Shown here: positions 6,303-14,209 of the stretch, in pieces
Position numbering within the stretch: position 1 is the stretch's first letter
Layout: the number at the start of each line of letters is the position of its first letter
Source of the DNA: an uncultured Lachnobacterium sp.
Lineage (GTDB): Bacteria > Bacillota > Clostridia > Lachnospirales > Lachnospiraceae
DNA: 25,767 bases
NCBI GenBank assembly: GCA_900552085.1
Contig: URYB01000005.1
Span: 1 to 25,767 of the forward strand
Direction: 5' to 3'
Notes under the pieces: generated by a model
Told to the model about the DNA's origin: nothing
The model's database searches: none
Seen by the model: the letters and a program-made list of their open reading frames with translations, nothing else
Translations under genes and position numbers: made by a program

Positions 6303-7223
6303 ATGAAGATAGACAGGCAATTAGGAATTTTATCCATACTGTTACAGAAAGAATCCGTTACAGATCCGTATCTGGCAGAAATGTTTGAGGTGTCCAGACG
6401 AACCATAAACAGAGATATTGAAGACTTATGTAAGGCAGGGATACCGATTGTAACAAGACAGGGAAGTAACGGTGGAATTTCAATTATAGATGGTTATAAA
6501 ATTGATAAAACACTATTGACGCATGGTGAAATGCAGGATATCCTTGCAGGGCTTCGGAGTTTGGATAGTGTAAATGGCACAAACAGATACGGACAGTTAA
6601 TGGAAAAACTGTCCATAGGATCTTCTGATTTTTTGGTAGGAAATCAGTCCGTGTTGATTGATCTGTCTTCATGGTATAAAGATTCCCTTGTACCAAAAAT
6701 TGAAATGATAAGAATGGCAATTGAGCAGCATAGAGAGCTGGCGTTTTTTTATTATGCTCCAGGTGGAGAATCACAGCGCATAATTGAGCCGTATTATCTG
6801 ATCTTTCGCTGGTCGAGCTGGTATGTATGGGGATGGTGTAAAGACAGGGAGGATTTTCGGCTTTTCAAATTAAACCGTATGGACAAAGTACATCTGTCAG
6901 AAAAAAATTTTTCAAATAGAAAAGTACCTTTACCAGATCTGAGAGATGAAAGAATATTTTCTGGTGGAATCAAAGTAAAAGCCTTGTTTGATGCAGATTG
7001 TAAATGGAGACTGGTAGAAGAATTTGGACCGGATTGTTTTAGAGTGCAAAAAGATGGAACACTTCTTTTTCAGGCAGACTATACGAATCGGGAAAATTTG
7101 ATAACATGGCTTTTAACTTTTCGGGACAAAGTTGAATTACTGCAACCAGAAGCAGTTAGAGAAGAATTGCGGCAAAGTATTTTGCAAATCGCAAAAAAGT
7201 ATGATCAGGCAACGAATTACTAA
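6303..7223 (+). CDS. YafY-type transcriptional regulator (HTH_11 plus WYL domain)
   Basis: The 306-residue protein has an N-terminal winged helix of the HTH_11/DeoR type (about residues 5-60; SVTDPYLAEMFEVSRRTINR) followed by the YafY linker and a WYL domain (about 137-300). The WYL core reads IIEPYYLIFRWSSWYVWGWC, with RLFKLNRMDKV after it. WYL domains sense ligands, often nucleic acids or small molecules, and relay this to DNA binding. The ribosome site AAAAAGGAA precedes ATG 6303. The gene lies in the usual place directly upstream of a GyrI-like protein gene (14 bases between stop and next start), a pairing common in Clostridia. Here that partner is a fusion with a foreign tail. Length is normal and the reading frame is intact. 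Confidence 0.85.
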   Translation: MKIDRQLGILSILLQKESVTDPYLAEMFEVSRRTINRDIEDLCKAGIPIVTRQGSNGGISIIDGYKIDKTLLTHGEMQDILAGLRSLDSVNGTNRYGQLMEKLSIGSSDFLVGNQSVLIDLSSWYKDSLVPKIEMIRMAIEQHRELAFFYYAPGGESQRIIEPYYLIFRWSSWYVWGWCKDREDFRLFKLNRMDKVHLSEKNFSNRKVPLPDLRDERIFSGGIKVKALFDADCKWRLVEEFGPDCFRVQKDGTLLFQADYTNRENLITWLLTFRDKVELLQPEAVREELRQSILQIAKKYDQATNY

Positions 7224-7236
7224 GGAGGAAATGTGA

Positions 7237-7722
7237 ATGGCATTTGATTACAAAAAAGAGTATAAAGAGTATTATATGCCAAAGTGCAAACCGGAAATTG
7301 TGGATGTCCCACCAATGAATTATATTGCAGTCAGAGGGAAAGGTGATCCAAATGAGGAAGGTGGTACATATCAACAGGCAATCAGCGTCCTGTATGCTGT
7401 GGCATATACTTTGAAAATGAGTTATAAGACGGAATATAAAATAAAAGGATTTTTTGAATATGTTGTTCCACCACTTGAAGGGTTCTGGTGGCAGGACGAT
7501 GTTGACGGGGTGAATTATGCGGACAAATCAGGTTTTAACTGGATTTCTGTCATCCGGCTGCCGGGCGTGACGATCGGAAATAATACCATCATTGGTGCCG
7601 GAAGTGTTGTGAATAAAAATATTCCGGATGGTGTGATCGCGGCCGGTAATCCCTGTAAGGTCATTCGTAAAATAACCGATTCCGATAAGACAAAATATCC
7701 AATTTTTGAAGAAAGTCATTGA
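7237..7722 (+). pseudogene. GyrI-like protein fused to a hexapeptide acetyltransferase tail
   Basis: ATG 7237 follows AAGGAGG closely. Residues 1 to about 108 (MAFDYKKEYKEYYMPKCKPE through FNWISVIRLP) are the first half of a GyrI-like small-molecule binding protein of the WYL-linked type, normally a little over 200 residues long. From residue 109 the sequence becomes GVTIGNNTIIGAGSVVNKNI and then PDGVIAAGNPCKVIRKITDS, the last coils of a Maa-type O-acetyltransferase. The frame stays open across the junction at about 7557-7566, and the shared CTGCCGG at the boundary suggests short-homology recombination. The second GyrI repeat and the acetyltransferase active site are both lost. A 161-residue protein can still be made, so this is either a fusion pseudogene or an expressed chimera. 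Confidence 0.75.
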
Positions 7723-7748
7723 GAGTGAAAAAACCGTATTTAAAGATA

Positions 7749-7796
7749 TTGACAAAAGAATTTGTAAGAGATACAATAGTCCTAAAATAAGACTAA
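7749..7796 (+). promoter_or_regulatory. Promoter and operator of the MarR gene
   Basis: TTGACA (7749-7754), 17 bp, TACAAT (7772-7777) is close to consensus. The operator-like inverted repeat TAGTCCT-5 bp-AAGACTA (7777-7795) covers the expected transcription start. TAGTCCTAAAA recurs at 8293-8303 before the MATE gene. Confidence 0.7.
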
Positions 7797-7809
7797 GGAG
7801 GGCGGAGCT

Positions 7810-8244
7810 ATGGATATCGAATCAAAGACAAGGATTTTTTGCAATGCATGGCAGAGTATCAGCGTTATTTACGAAGATTACGCCCGTAAATCCGGTATTT
7901 CATACAACAGCCTTTATATTCTGAATGCAATCCTTTACACAGAAAACTGCACGCAGAAACAGATCTGTGAAAAGACACTGTTGCCGAAACAGACGGTCAA
8001 CAATGTGATTACCAGTTTTTTTAAAAGCGGCTACATTGAACTGAGAGAGTTCCCGGAAAACCGCAGGGTTAAGACGATTCATCTGACGGAAAAAGGGATG
8101 CAGTATGCACAGACACTGATACCTCATATCCACGAGGCGGACTGCAAGGCAATGGAAGCTTTGTCAGAGGAGCAGCAGGATATGCTCTTAAAGCTGATGG
8201 ATACTTATGTTTCTACATTTCGTAAAGAAATGCTTGGAGAATAA
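7810..8244 (+). CDS. MarR family transcriptional regulator
   Basis: ATG 7810 follows AAGGAGG (7795-7801) by eight bases. The 144-residue protein has the MarR winged helix: a dimerisation helix (1-30), the recognition region CTQKQICEKTLLPKQTVNNV (about 46-65), a wing with FPENRRVKTIHLTEKG, and a C-terminal dimerisation helix. MarR proteins usually repress their own gene and an adjacent exporter and release DNA on ligand binding. The shared motif TAGTCCTAAAA before this gene and before the MATE gene 87 bases downstream supports that model. A terminator separates the two genes, so they have separate transcripts. The regulated pump is itself broken, leaving the repressor without a working local target. 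Confidence 0.85.
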   Translation: MDIESKTRIFCNAWQSISVIYEDYARKSGISYNSLYILNAILYTENCTQKQICEKTLLPKQTVNNVITSFFKSGYIELREFPENRRVKTIHLTEKGMQYAQTLIPHIHEADCKAMEALSEEQQDMLLKLMDTYVSTFRKEMLGE

Positions 8245-8250
8245 GAATAA

Positions 8251-8286
8251 CCTTCTGTGTATGAACACACAGAAGGATTATTTTTA
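8251..8286 (+). terminator. Intrinsic terminator after the MarR gene
   Basis: CCTTCTGTGT (8251-8260) pairs with ACACAGAAGG (8267-8276) over 10 bp with a 6-nt loop, followed by ATTATTTTTA. Confidence 0.85.
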
Positions 8287-8292
8287 GATATA

Positions 8293-8309
8293 TAGTCCTA
8301 AAACAGTAC
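8293..8309. promoter_or_regulatory. Second copy of the MarR operator motif, before the MATE gene
   Basis: TAGTCCTAAAA repeats the left half of the element at 7777-7787. The right half here (CAGTAC) is less symmetric. It lies about 30 bases before the start of the MATE gene, where a repressor could block transcription. Confidence 0.5.
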
Positions 8310-8331
8310 AGTATTGTAAAAGGATGAAGAA

Positions 8332-9581
8332 ATGAATACAGTAGATATGACAAAGGGAAGCCCGATAAAACTGCTTCTCCAGTTTTCCATCCCGATTCTG
8401 ATCGGCAACCTGTTTCAGCAGGCATATACTTTAGCGGACAGAATCATTGTCGGCAGATTTGTCGGTGATACGGCTTTTTCCGCTATCGGTGCAACCAATG
8501 CACTTTCCATGACATTTATGTCCATGTGCATGGGCGCGGCAATCGGAACGGGAGTCGTGGTTTCCCAGTATTTTGGAGCGAAAGATGAAAAGGGGACGGC
8601 GGCATCCATTGCAAATGGCGGCTATACCTGTATATTAATTGCTTTGGTAATGACAATTATAGCACTTGTGACAACGAAACCTGTTCTATTATTATTAAAT
8701 ACACCGAAATCGTTAATGCCGGACGCACTGACGTATATGTATATTTTTATGGGTGGTTTGATCGCAGTTGCCGCATATTTTACGCCGTTTTCCATTTTGA
8801 GAGCGCTCGGAGATTCCAAAACACCGCTGATTTTCCTTGTGTTCTGCAGCCTGCTCAACATCGTGCTGGATCTGTTGTTTGTAGTCGTATTGAAAACCGG
8901 CGTGGCAGGAGCAGCATGGGCAACCGTTTTATCCGAGGCAATCGCAGCAATCTTATGTATTATTTATGCGTTTATTAAAGTGCCGCAGTTTCGACAGGCA
9001 TTTCATTATAGAAAAATAGATAAGAATCTGATCATCAAAACATTTCAGGTGGGGATTCCAACCGGTTTACAGTATGCGCTGATCTATGTATCAAGTATTA
9101 TTTTGCGGCTTTGGGTGCTGCAATGGTGACTTATACCGGACAGAATATCGGAGCCGGAAAAACGGACAGGATTTCACATGGAGTTGCCGCCGCCATGAAA
9201 ATCAGCGCAATTGTTTCGGCTATTTTACTGGCAGTGTTCTGGCTGTTTGGAAAGCCGATTATGGGAATCTTTGTCACCAATACCGATATTATTTCCATTG
9301 CGGCAAACGGTATCCGTATTACAAGTCTGTTTTTAATGGGGCTGGGCAGCGTACAGATTTTGCGCTACATGTTAAACGGCGCGGGAGATTCCATGTATGC
9401 ACTTATGAATGGAATTGTGGAAGTTATTGCAAGAGTGGCTTTTGCAATCAGCCTTACGGCAATCCCGTTTATCGGTATGTGGGGAATCTGGCTGACAACC
9501 GGACTCACATGGACAGTTACGGCTGGTTTTGCATTAATGCGGTATAAACATGGAGCATGGAAAAACAAGAAGCTGGTGTAA
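8332..9581 (+). pseudogene. MATE efflux pump with an internal frameshifting deletion
   Basis: The N-terminal frame (8332 to about 9105) encodes MNTVDMTKGSPIKLLLQFSI and the first six membrane helices plus the start of the second bundle, with QQAYTLADRIIVGRFVGDTA as the typical MATE helix 1-2 motif. After YALIYVSSII the normal sequence should continue through roughly 30 residues of helix 7-8. Instead the frame shifts and the rest continues in the frame of 9102-9581 as FAALGAAMVTYTGQNIGAGK to the end. Intact relatives are about 445-450 residues; the two parts give about 418 codons. A possible shared TTTTGC lies at the junction (9101-9106). Both halves are otherwise well preserved, so the event looks recent. 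In intact form this would be a proton- or sodium-driven drug exporter. Confidence 0.85.
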
Positions 9582-9615
9582 AAATACAGAATACAGATTC
9601 ATAGGAAAACAAAAG

Positions 9616-9644
9616 TTGACAGCACGGTTAGCGTGTGCTAACTT
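9616..9644 (+). promoter_or_regulatory. Promoter with palindromic operator GTTAGC-GTGT-GCTAAC
   Basis: TTGACA (9616-9621), 17 bp, TAACTT (9639-9644, preceded by TGC) forms a plausible extended promoter. The perfect palindrome at 9627-9642 covers the spacer and the -10, the usual place for a repressor. A related palindrome lies at 11346-11361. The hexanucleotide TTGACA is repeated at 9643 and 9649. Confidence 0.5.
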
Positions 9645-9692
9645 GACATTGACAGGAACGATAAACGTTGAGATCAAGTCGAGGGAAAAACT

Positions 9693-10622
9693 ATGAAAAA
9701 GCTGTTTTTTGAAACCGAAAAAGATGGGTTCTACGGAACTTATTATGAAAATCCCAATCGTTCAGATTGTGCAGTGATTGGATTATTTGGAGATGATCCG
9801 AATGATTATATGGCAAAGTGCGGTGCAAAATGGTTACACAAAAATGGTGTGAATGCGCTTTGCATGTCTCCCGGAAAGAAAAATTATAGTCATGTAAATT
9901 ATCCGTTGGAGAGAATTGAGGCAGCCATTCAATGGCTGAAGAAAAATGGTAACCGGAAAATCGGAATTATGGGAATGAGTACGGCCGGTATGGATTCGCT
10001 TGTTGCGGCTTCGTATTTTCCGGATATTACATTGACTTTTGGACTTACACCAAGTGATTTTGTATGGCAGGGATTTGAACAGGGAGAGAAAGATGGATGT
10101 AAGGAGTGGCCGGTTCCAGGTGCTTCTACTCTTTCCTGGAAAGGAAAGCCCCTTGCTTATATGCCGTTTGTGTATGAACATCCGGTGTACTGGAAGAAAG
10201 TGGAAGAAGAGACAAAAGGCTCCGGTGATATTGAACGCAGCACCTGCCTGTTCATTGATTCGGAAAAAGCAAGAGAACATACTGAAGAGGAAATGATCAA
10301 GGTAGAGAATATAAAAGGAAGGCTGTTTCTTGTTGGTGCAGATGATGATTCCTTCTGGGAAGCAGGAAAATATATCCGCCGCATGGACCAGCGGTTAAAG
10401 GAGCGCCCTCATACCTGTCAATATGTAGCGCTTGTGTAAGAACATGGAACGCATTTTGTACTGCCGGAATCTTTGCTTCGTATGGCTTTGCCGGTAGGAC
10501 TTAAATTTGTGCTGCGATTTATATTCAGAGCGGCAAAAGAATACCCTGATGCGTGTGAAGCAACCAGAATAGATATTGACAGAAAGCTCTCTGCTGCACT
10601 AAAAGAATGGCGCGAAGAGTAG
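9693..10622 (+). pseudogene. Acyl-CoA thioesterase-like (BAAT C-terminal) hydrolase with a nonsense codon
   Basis: The frame starts at ATG 9693 after GAGGG and runs to the TAG at 10620-10622 (309 codons), interrupted once by TAA at 10437-10439. The first 248 residues carry the alpha/beta-hydrolase elbow GMSTAG with Ser96 and the acid region LVGADDDSFWEAGKYI. The segment after the stop, EHGTHFVLPESLLRMALPVG and onward, holds the His expected to complete the triad. The frame is unchanged across the stop, and TAT in place of TAA would restore 'ALVYEHGTHF', so a single base change is the simplest explanation. The truncated product would lack the catalytic His. The family acts on acyl-CoA or dienelactone-like esters; the true substrate is unknown. 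Confidence 0.8.
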
Positions 10623-10658
10623 GATGTGAATAAAGAATCTCGTGAATGGTCCGATATA

Positions 10659-10690
10659 TGAAATATAAGGGAAACAATGGATATATTTCA
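10659..10690 (+). promoter_or_regulatory. Inverted repeat just before the ribosome site of the gene at 10704
   Basis: TGAAATATA (10659-10667) and TATATTTCA (10682-10690) are perfect 9-bp arms around 14 nt, ending one base before the GGAGGAG ribosome site. It could be a repressor site or an mRNA hairpin that affects translation start. Confidence 0.4.
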
Positions 10691-10703
10691 CGGAGGAGAC
10701 ATT

Positions 10704-11300
10704 ATGAAAGTAGGAGAGGCAAGAGGAATCTACAGTTCTGTTCTGAAATCATACAATCAGCAGAAATTCAAACTGTCAAAGCAGCGAAATGAGCTAAAGG
10801 AACGGATGGAAAGCACACCGGACGGTAAAACGTTGTATGCCGATGAGGCAGCCACTCTGGATTTGCAATATAATGCCGTCGCAGAAAAACAGGATGAATA
10901 TCAGGATTATGTAGATCAGCTTATGGAGCAGTGGGAAAGCAAGTTTAACAGTGTTGCGGCAAAGCAGCAGGACGAGGCTGCGAAAGACTACGGTGAGGAA
11001 ATGGGAAAAATCATGACGGTAGCCAGACGCATCATGCATGGAGACATTGTGCCAGCACAGGATGAGAAAAAGCTGATGGAATTTGATAAGGATCTGTACA
11101 TGATGGCGAAAAATGCCGGAATGATGGCGCGGTTGGAAAAACGCAAAAAGTATAAGTCGCTTTGGGATGATGAGGAAAAGAAAGAGCGTGAGGATCCAAT
11201 GGAAGCAGCTGATGCAGAGGAAGCATTTGCAGCCGGACCGGAGGTTGTGTCGGTGGAATCGGTTATGGAGGCAGCGACTGGGGAGATGGAGTCGGAATAA
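10704..11300 (+). CDS. Hypothetical coiled-coil-rich soluble protein
   Basis: ATG 10704 is preferred over 10677 because GGAGGAG (10692-10698) sits directly before it. The product has about 198 residues. It begins MKVGEARGIYSSVLKSYNQQ and is rich in Lys, Glu, Gln and Ala, with long helices predicted at about 8-30 (FKLSKQRNELKERM) and 50-90 (YNAVAEKQDEYQDYVDQLME). The C-terminal 40 residues are acidic and Ala/Glu-rich (EREDPMEAADAEEAF). There is no signal peptide, membrane segment or catalytic motif. It resembles uncharacterised helical proteins of Lachnospiraceae; I cannot assign a function. The frame is intact. Confidence 0.7.
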   Translation: MKVGEARGIYSSVLKSYNQQKFKLSKQRNELKERMESTPDGKTLYADEAATLDLQYNAVAEKQDEYQDYVDQLMEQWESKFNSVAAKQQDEAAKDYGEEMGKIMTVARRIMHGDIVPAQDEKKLMEFDKDLYMMAKNAGMMARLEKRKKYKSLWDDEEKKEREDPMEAADAEEAFAAGPEVVSVESVMEAATGEMESE

Positions 11301-11345
11301 GAGTAAATGGACTTTCAAGTTGGAAAAAATTGTGCTAAAATAACA

Positions 11346-11361
11346 GTTAGTAAGAACTAAC
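11346..11361. promoter_or_regulatory. Palindrome GTTAGT-AAGA-ACTAAC before the membrane protein gene
   Basis: Perfect 6-bp arms with a 4-bp centre, immediately downstream of an extended -10 candidate TGTGCTAAAAT (ending at 11341) and just before the ribosome site AAGGAGAG. It shares the GTTAG-N6-CTAAC layout of 9627-9642, so both could bind the same regulator. Confidence 0.45.
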
Positions 11362-11381
11362 CTGAAAGGAGAGACGTAACT

Positions 11382-11885
11382 ATGGTAATCAGGATTACAG
11401 TAGAAGCAATTGTGTACAGTCTGCTTTATACAGCGTTTATGCTCGTGTTATTTAGAATCCAGGGAGCAAAATACCAGCTTTACAATTATCCGCCTGCAAT
11501 TAAGGCGCGGGCTATTGAAAAAGGGATTACAACACAGGCGGAGCTGGATGCACATGCGAAAAAGAATAAAGTATTCGGGCTTTTGATGATGCTGCTTTTA
11601 AGTGTTATTATTACGTGCGTGGTGAACAGACAGTACAGTTTTCTGGCAGGATTCGTGCAGTCATACATATTTTTCAATGCGTTTTCACTTTTTGATGCAC
11701 TGGTGATCGACACCATCTGGTTCTGTCATTCAAAATGGTGGGTGATTTCGGGAACAGAGGATATGACGGAGGCTTACCATGATTACGCATTTCACTGGAA
11801 ATGGTTCTTTATCGGTCTGGTGTCAATGCTTCCGATGGCTGTGATTATTGGTGGTATTGTGGCGCTGATCGGGCTTTGCGTGTAA
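11382..11885 (+). CDS. Small integral membrane protein of unknown function
   Basis: ATG 11382 follows AAGGAGAG. The 167-residue protein has four likely membrane helices: about 5-25 (VEAIVYSLLYTAFMLVLF), 65-82 (VFGLLMMLLLSVIITCVV), 88-115 and 143-166 (FIGLVSMLPMAVIIGGIVAL). A cytoplasmic or loop segment between helices 1 and 2 is charged (KARAIEKGITTQAELDAHAK), and a conserved-looking WFCHSKWWVISGTEDM sits before the last helix. Similar proteins in Clostridia are often labelled permease-like without evidence. No transport motif is visible. A palindromic site upstream suggests regulation. The frame is intact and no partner gene is adjacent. Confidence 0.7.
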   Translation: MVIRITVEAIVYSLLYTAFMLVLFRIQGAKYQLYNYPPAIKARAIEKGITTQAELDAHAKKNKVFGLLMMLLLSVIITCVVNRQYSFLAGFVQSYIFFNAFSLFDALVIDTIWFCHSKWWVISGTEDMTEAYHDYAFHWKWFFIGLVSMLPMAVIIGGIVALIGLCV

Positions 11886-11928
11886 GGGTGTATGAAATAG
11901 CAGCCTATGTATTTTTACAAGTAAAACC

Positions 11929-11957
11929 TTGACCAATTATGGTATGGGATGTATAAT
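11929..11957 (+). promoter_or_regulatory. Strong promoter of the leader transcript
   Basis: TTGACC (11929-11934), 17 bp, TATAAT (11952-11957). This is among the best sigma-A type promoters in the window. It drives a 12-codon ORF and, beyond two hairpins, the MutS2-like gene. Confidence 0.75.
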
Positions 11958-11984
11958 CGAGAAAAAGTTTTAGGAGGATTTTGC

Positions 11985-12023
11985 ATGTTAAGTGTGATTG
12001 TAATGGAGAAAATTGCAAAATAA
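11985..12023 (+). CDS. Putative 12-residue leader peptide MLSVIVMEKIAK
   Basis: AGGAGG (11972-11977) lies seven bases before ATG 11985, and the frame ends at the TAA at 12021-12023. The excellent ribosome site and strong promoter are out of proportion to such a short frame. Short ORFs of this kind precede terminators in the leaders of ribosome-protection genes such as ABC-F and erm, where drug-stalled translation changes RNA folding. Here two terminator-like hairpins (12140-12168, 12211-12253) follow before the MutS2-like ATPase. It could alternatively be the stump of a deleted gene. The peptide has no recognised homologue in my reading. Confidence 0.45.
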   Translation: MLSVIVMEKIAK

Positions 12024-12139
12024 ATATTGCAGGGTGATTTTTAGTTTCGCGCTAGGAGTCTGCCCGGTTGACACATAGTTTGTCAGCGTTTCGCCTTACA
12101 ATTGCTTAATATTGTGGTATATATTTTCATGGATAATAT

Positions 12140-12168
12140 TAGCATGGCTGTATGGTCATGCTATTTTT
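12140..12168 (+). terminator. First terminator hairpin in the MutS2-like leader
   Basis: TAGCATGGC (12140-12148) pairs with GTCATGCTA (12155-12163) over 9 bp with one G-U, loop TGTATG, followed by TTTTTCT. It lies about 115 bases after the leader ORF stop. Confidence 0.7.
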
Positions 12169-12210
12169 CTGTCTTTTTTGAAGTATATAAGAACATTATA
12201 CAGAGTCTGG

Positions 12211-12253
12211 GACCATAGTATCTTAATGCACTTAAGGTATCTATGGTCTTTTT
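12211..12253 (+). terminator. Second terminator hairpin, directly before the MutS2-like gene
   Basis: GACCATAG (12211-12218) pairs with CTATGGTC (12241-12248). The inner arms, TATCTTAA against TTAAGGTAT, extend the stem with one bulge, and TTTTT follows. Transcription must pass this to reach the gene 46 bases on, so it is a candidate attenuator. Confidence 0.8.
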
Positions 12254-12298
12254 GCGTTAAGGCGGAACTGAAGTAGTCTTAGGTGAAAGGAAAAGAAA

Positions 12299-13656
12299 AT
12301 GAATATTGAACGACAAATTGAATTTGATAAAGTAAAAGAACGATGGTCCGAGCTGGCAGTTACAGATTACGCAAAAGAAAACATACAGAAAGCTGCTTTG
12401 TATTTTTCGGAAACGGAATTAAAAAAACAGTTAAGAGATACGACAGATGCCAGATTATTGATTGAAAAGCTGGGGACACCGCCATTACAAAATATGACGG
12501 AAATAAGAGAGGTTTTGCTGGTAGCACAAAAGGGGGAGTGTCTGACACCATACCAATTAGAGCGGGTAGAAAAAGCATTGGTTGCGATACGGCGATTAAA
12601 GGATTATCTGGCAAGGGGAAAAATGTATCAGAATTCTCTGGCGTATTATGAGGAAAATCTGGATGGGATTTCTGAATTGGGACAGGAAATCGCAAATAAA
12701 ATACGAAATGGAGTTGTGGATGATTATGCATCAAAAGAGTTGGAACAGATACGAAAACAGATCATAAAGTGTGAAGAACAGATGAAACAAAAGGCAGAGC
12801 AAATTTTACGTTCCAAAAAGGAATGTATGACAGATAATTTCTGTACCTTCCGAAACGGGCGTATCTGCCTTCCGGTGAAAAAGGATGATAAGCTTAAGAT
12901 ATCCGGAAGTGTTATAGACCGGTCTGCGACCGGCAGCACATTATTTATAGAACCATCCGGAGTTGCGAAATACTATGAAGAACTGCAATTACTTAAAATA
13001 AGTGAAGAAAATGAAGTCTATAACATTTTGTACACTTTATCCGCGTTTGTTCTTGCATCGGCGCCGGTATTAGAAGCAGATCTGACAATGATTGAAAAAC
13101 TGGATTTTATCTTTTCCAAGGGGAAATTAAGTCTTGATATGAAAGCAACGGAACCTGTTATCAATACCGAACGTCGTATCAAACTGACGGAGGCGCGGCA
13201 TCCGTTGATGGATCAGAAGGTGGCAGTGCCGTTACAGTTTGAGGTTGGTGAAAACATACGGGGCATCATTATAACCGGACCGAATACCGGTGGAAAAACG
13301 GTGGCAATTAAGACGGTTATGCTCAATTGTATTATGGCGCAGTGCGGGCTGCATGTTACATGCAGGAAGGCGGACATTTGTATGAACAGTTCTTATCTGT
13401 GTGATATTGGCGATGGACAGAATCTGTCGGAAAATCTGTCTACATTTTCCGCACATATAACGAATGTGCTGGAAGTGTTAAGGGAAGCAAACAAGGACAG
13501 TTTTGTAATTATGGACGAATTAGGTTCCGGCACGGATCCAACCGAAGGTATGGGGATTGCAATTGCGATATTAGAAGAACTGAAAAAAAGCGCCACGATA
13601 TGCAAAGAAAATATACGGATGCCGTGATAGAGTCAGAGAAGAATGGAGGGCAATAA
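12299..13656 (+). pseudogene. MutS2-like ABC-type ATPase, 3' part lost by deletion
   Basis: ATG 12299 follows AAAGGAAAAG. The open frame ends at 13627 (442 residues). It has the MutS2-type core and clamp helices (about 1-250, with a charged coiled coil at 150-180), Walker A GPNTGGKT (about 328-335), the signature-like ENLSTFSAHI, and Walker B SFVIMDELGSGTDP (about 401-414). After ILEELKKS the sequence turns into ATICKENIRMP, which is out of frame. The neighbouring frame, ending at the TAA at 13654, reads RHDMQRKYTDAVIESEKNGG and looks like a genuine tail. The dimer-completing C-terminal part and any linker are therefore deleted near 13583-13592. Bacterial MutS2 proteins have been linked to ribosome rescue as well as recombination. 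Without the C-terminal lobe, normal activity is unlikely. Confidence 0.75.
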
Positions 13657-13657
13657 A

Positions 13658-14209
13658 ATGGAACGAATCATTAAATCAATGGAAAACAAGTATTTTCTTC
13701 CGTCACTGGAACTGATGCAGGAAGATTTTTCAGACTATGACAGTCTACAGGAGGGAAAAGTCGTAAGACAGTTGGTGGAGGAAATCCGCGCGAAAAAATA
13801 TTATATACCAAAGCTTGATCTTGTTATGGTGAATGAAAAGGATGAGATCATCGGATATGCCATGTTTTCACGTTTTCATATCGAGGGAAAGTTTGAAAAT
13901 GAATTGCTGATTCTTACGCCGGTTGCTGTAAAAACGCAGTTGCAAAGACAGCATATTTCAAAGGAACTGTTGGAATATGGATTTGCGGTGGCAAAACAAC
14001 TCGGATTTAAAGCAATTCTTGTGGAAGGCAATCCGCAAAATTACAATCCTCGTGGATTTTGGCCAAGTTATAAATTTGGCATAGAGGCAGGACCGAATAT
14101 CAGGCTGCCGCATCCGGATTGTCTGATGGTAAAAGAACTGGAACCGGGAGCCTTGGATAACATGAGCGGGTTTGTGGATTATTCGTTTTATGAAACGCTT
14201 CGTTTATAG
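13658..14209 (+). CDS. GNAT family N-acetyltransferase (YhbS-like)
   Basis: ATG 13658 lies seven bases after GGAGGG (13645-13650); the ATG at 13643 overlaps that site and is less likely. The 183-residue product has GNAT strands 'LDLVMVNEKDEIIGYAMFSR' (about 50-70), the strand ELLILTPVAV leading to the acetyl-CoA loop region KTQLQRQHISKELLEYG (about 89-105), and the C-terminal motif VEGNPQNYNPRGFWPSYKFG typical of the YhbS group. The usual GxG in the loop is replaced by Q-H-I, which is common in this group. Its start lies two bases after the stop of the MutS2-like remnant. The frame is complete and it probably forms a working enzyme. Substrate unknown. Confidence 0.8.
   Translation: MERIIKSMENKYFLPSLELMQEDFSDYDSLQEGKVVRQLVEEIRAKKYYIPKLDLVMVNEKDEIIGYAMFSRFHIEGKFENELLILTPVAVKTQLQRQHISKELLEYGFAVAKQLGFKAILVEGNPQNYNPRGFWPSYKFGIEAGPNIRLPHPDCLMVKELEPGALDNMSGFVDYSFYETLRL

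Noticed and set aside
9086..9547. Long plus-strand frame overlapping the second half of the MATE gene
   Set aside because: Its translation is rich in Cys, Tyr and Arg without family features, and it is a shifted reading of the MATE sequence.
8332..9581. Programmed frameshift as an explanation for the split MATE gene
   Set aside because: About 30 residues of helix 7-8 are missing, which a frameshift cannot explain.
10794..11318. Long minus-strand open frame opposite the coiled-coil protein
   Set aside because: It is a shadow of a high-purine coding strand: Leu, His and Phe rich, with no ribosome site.
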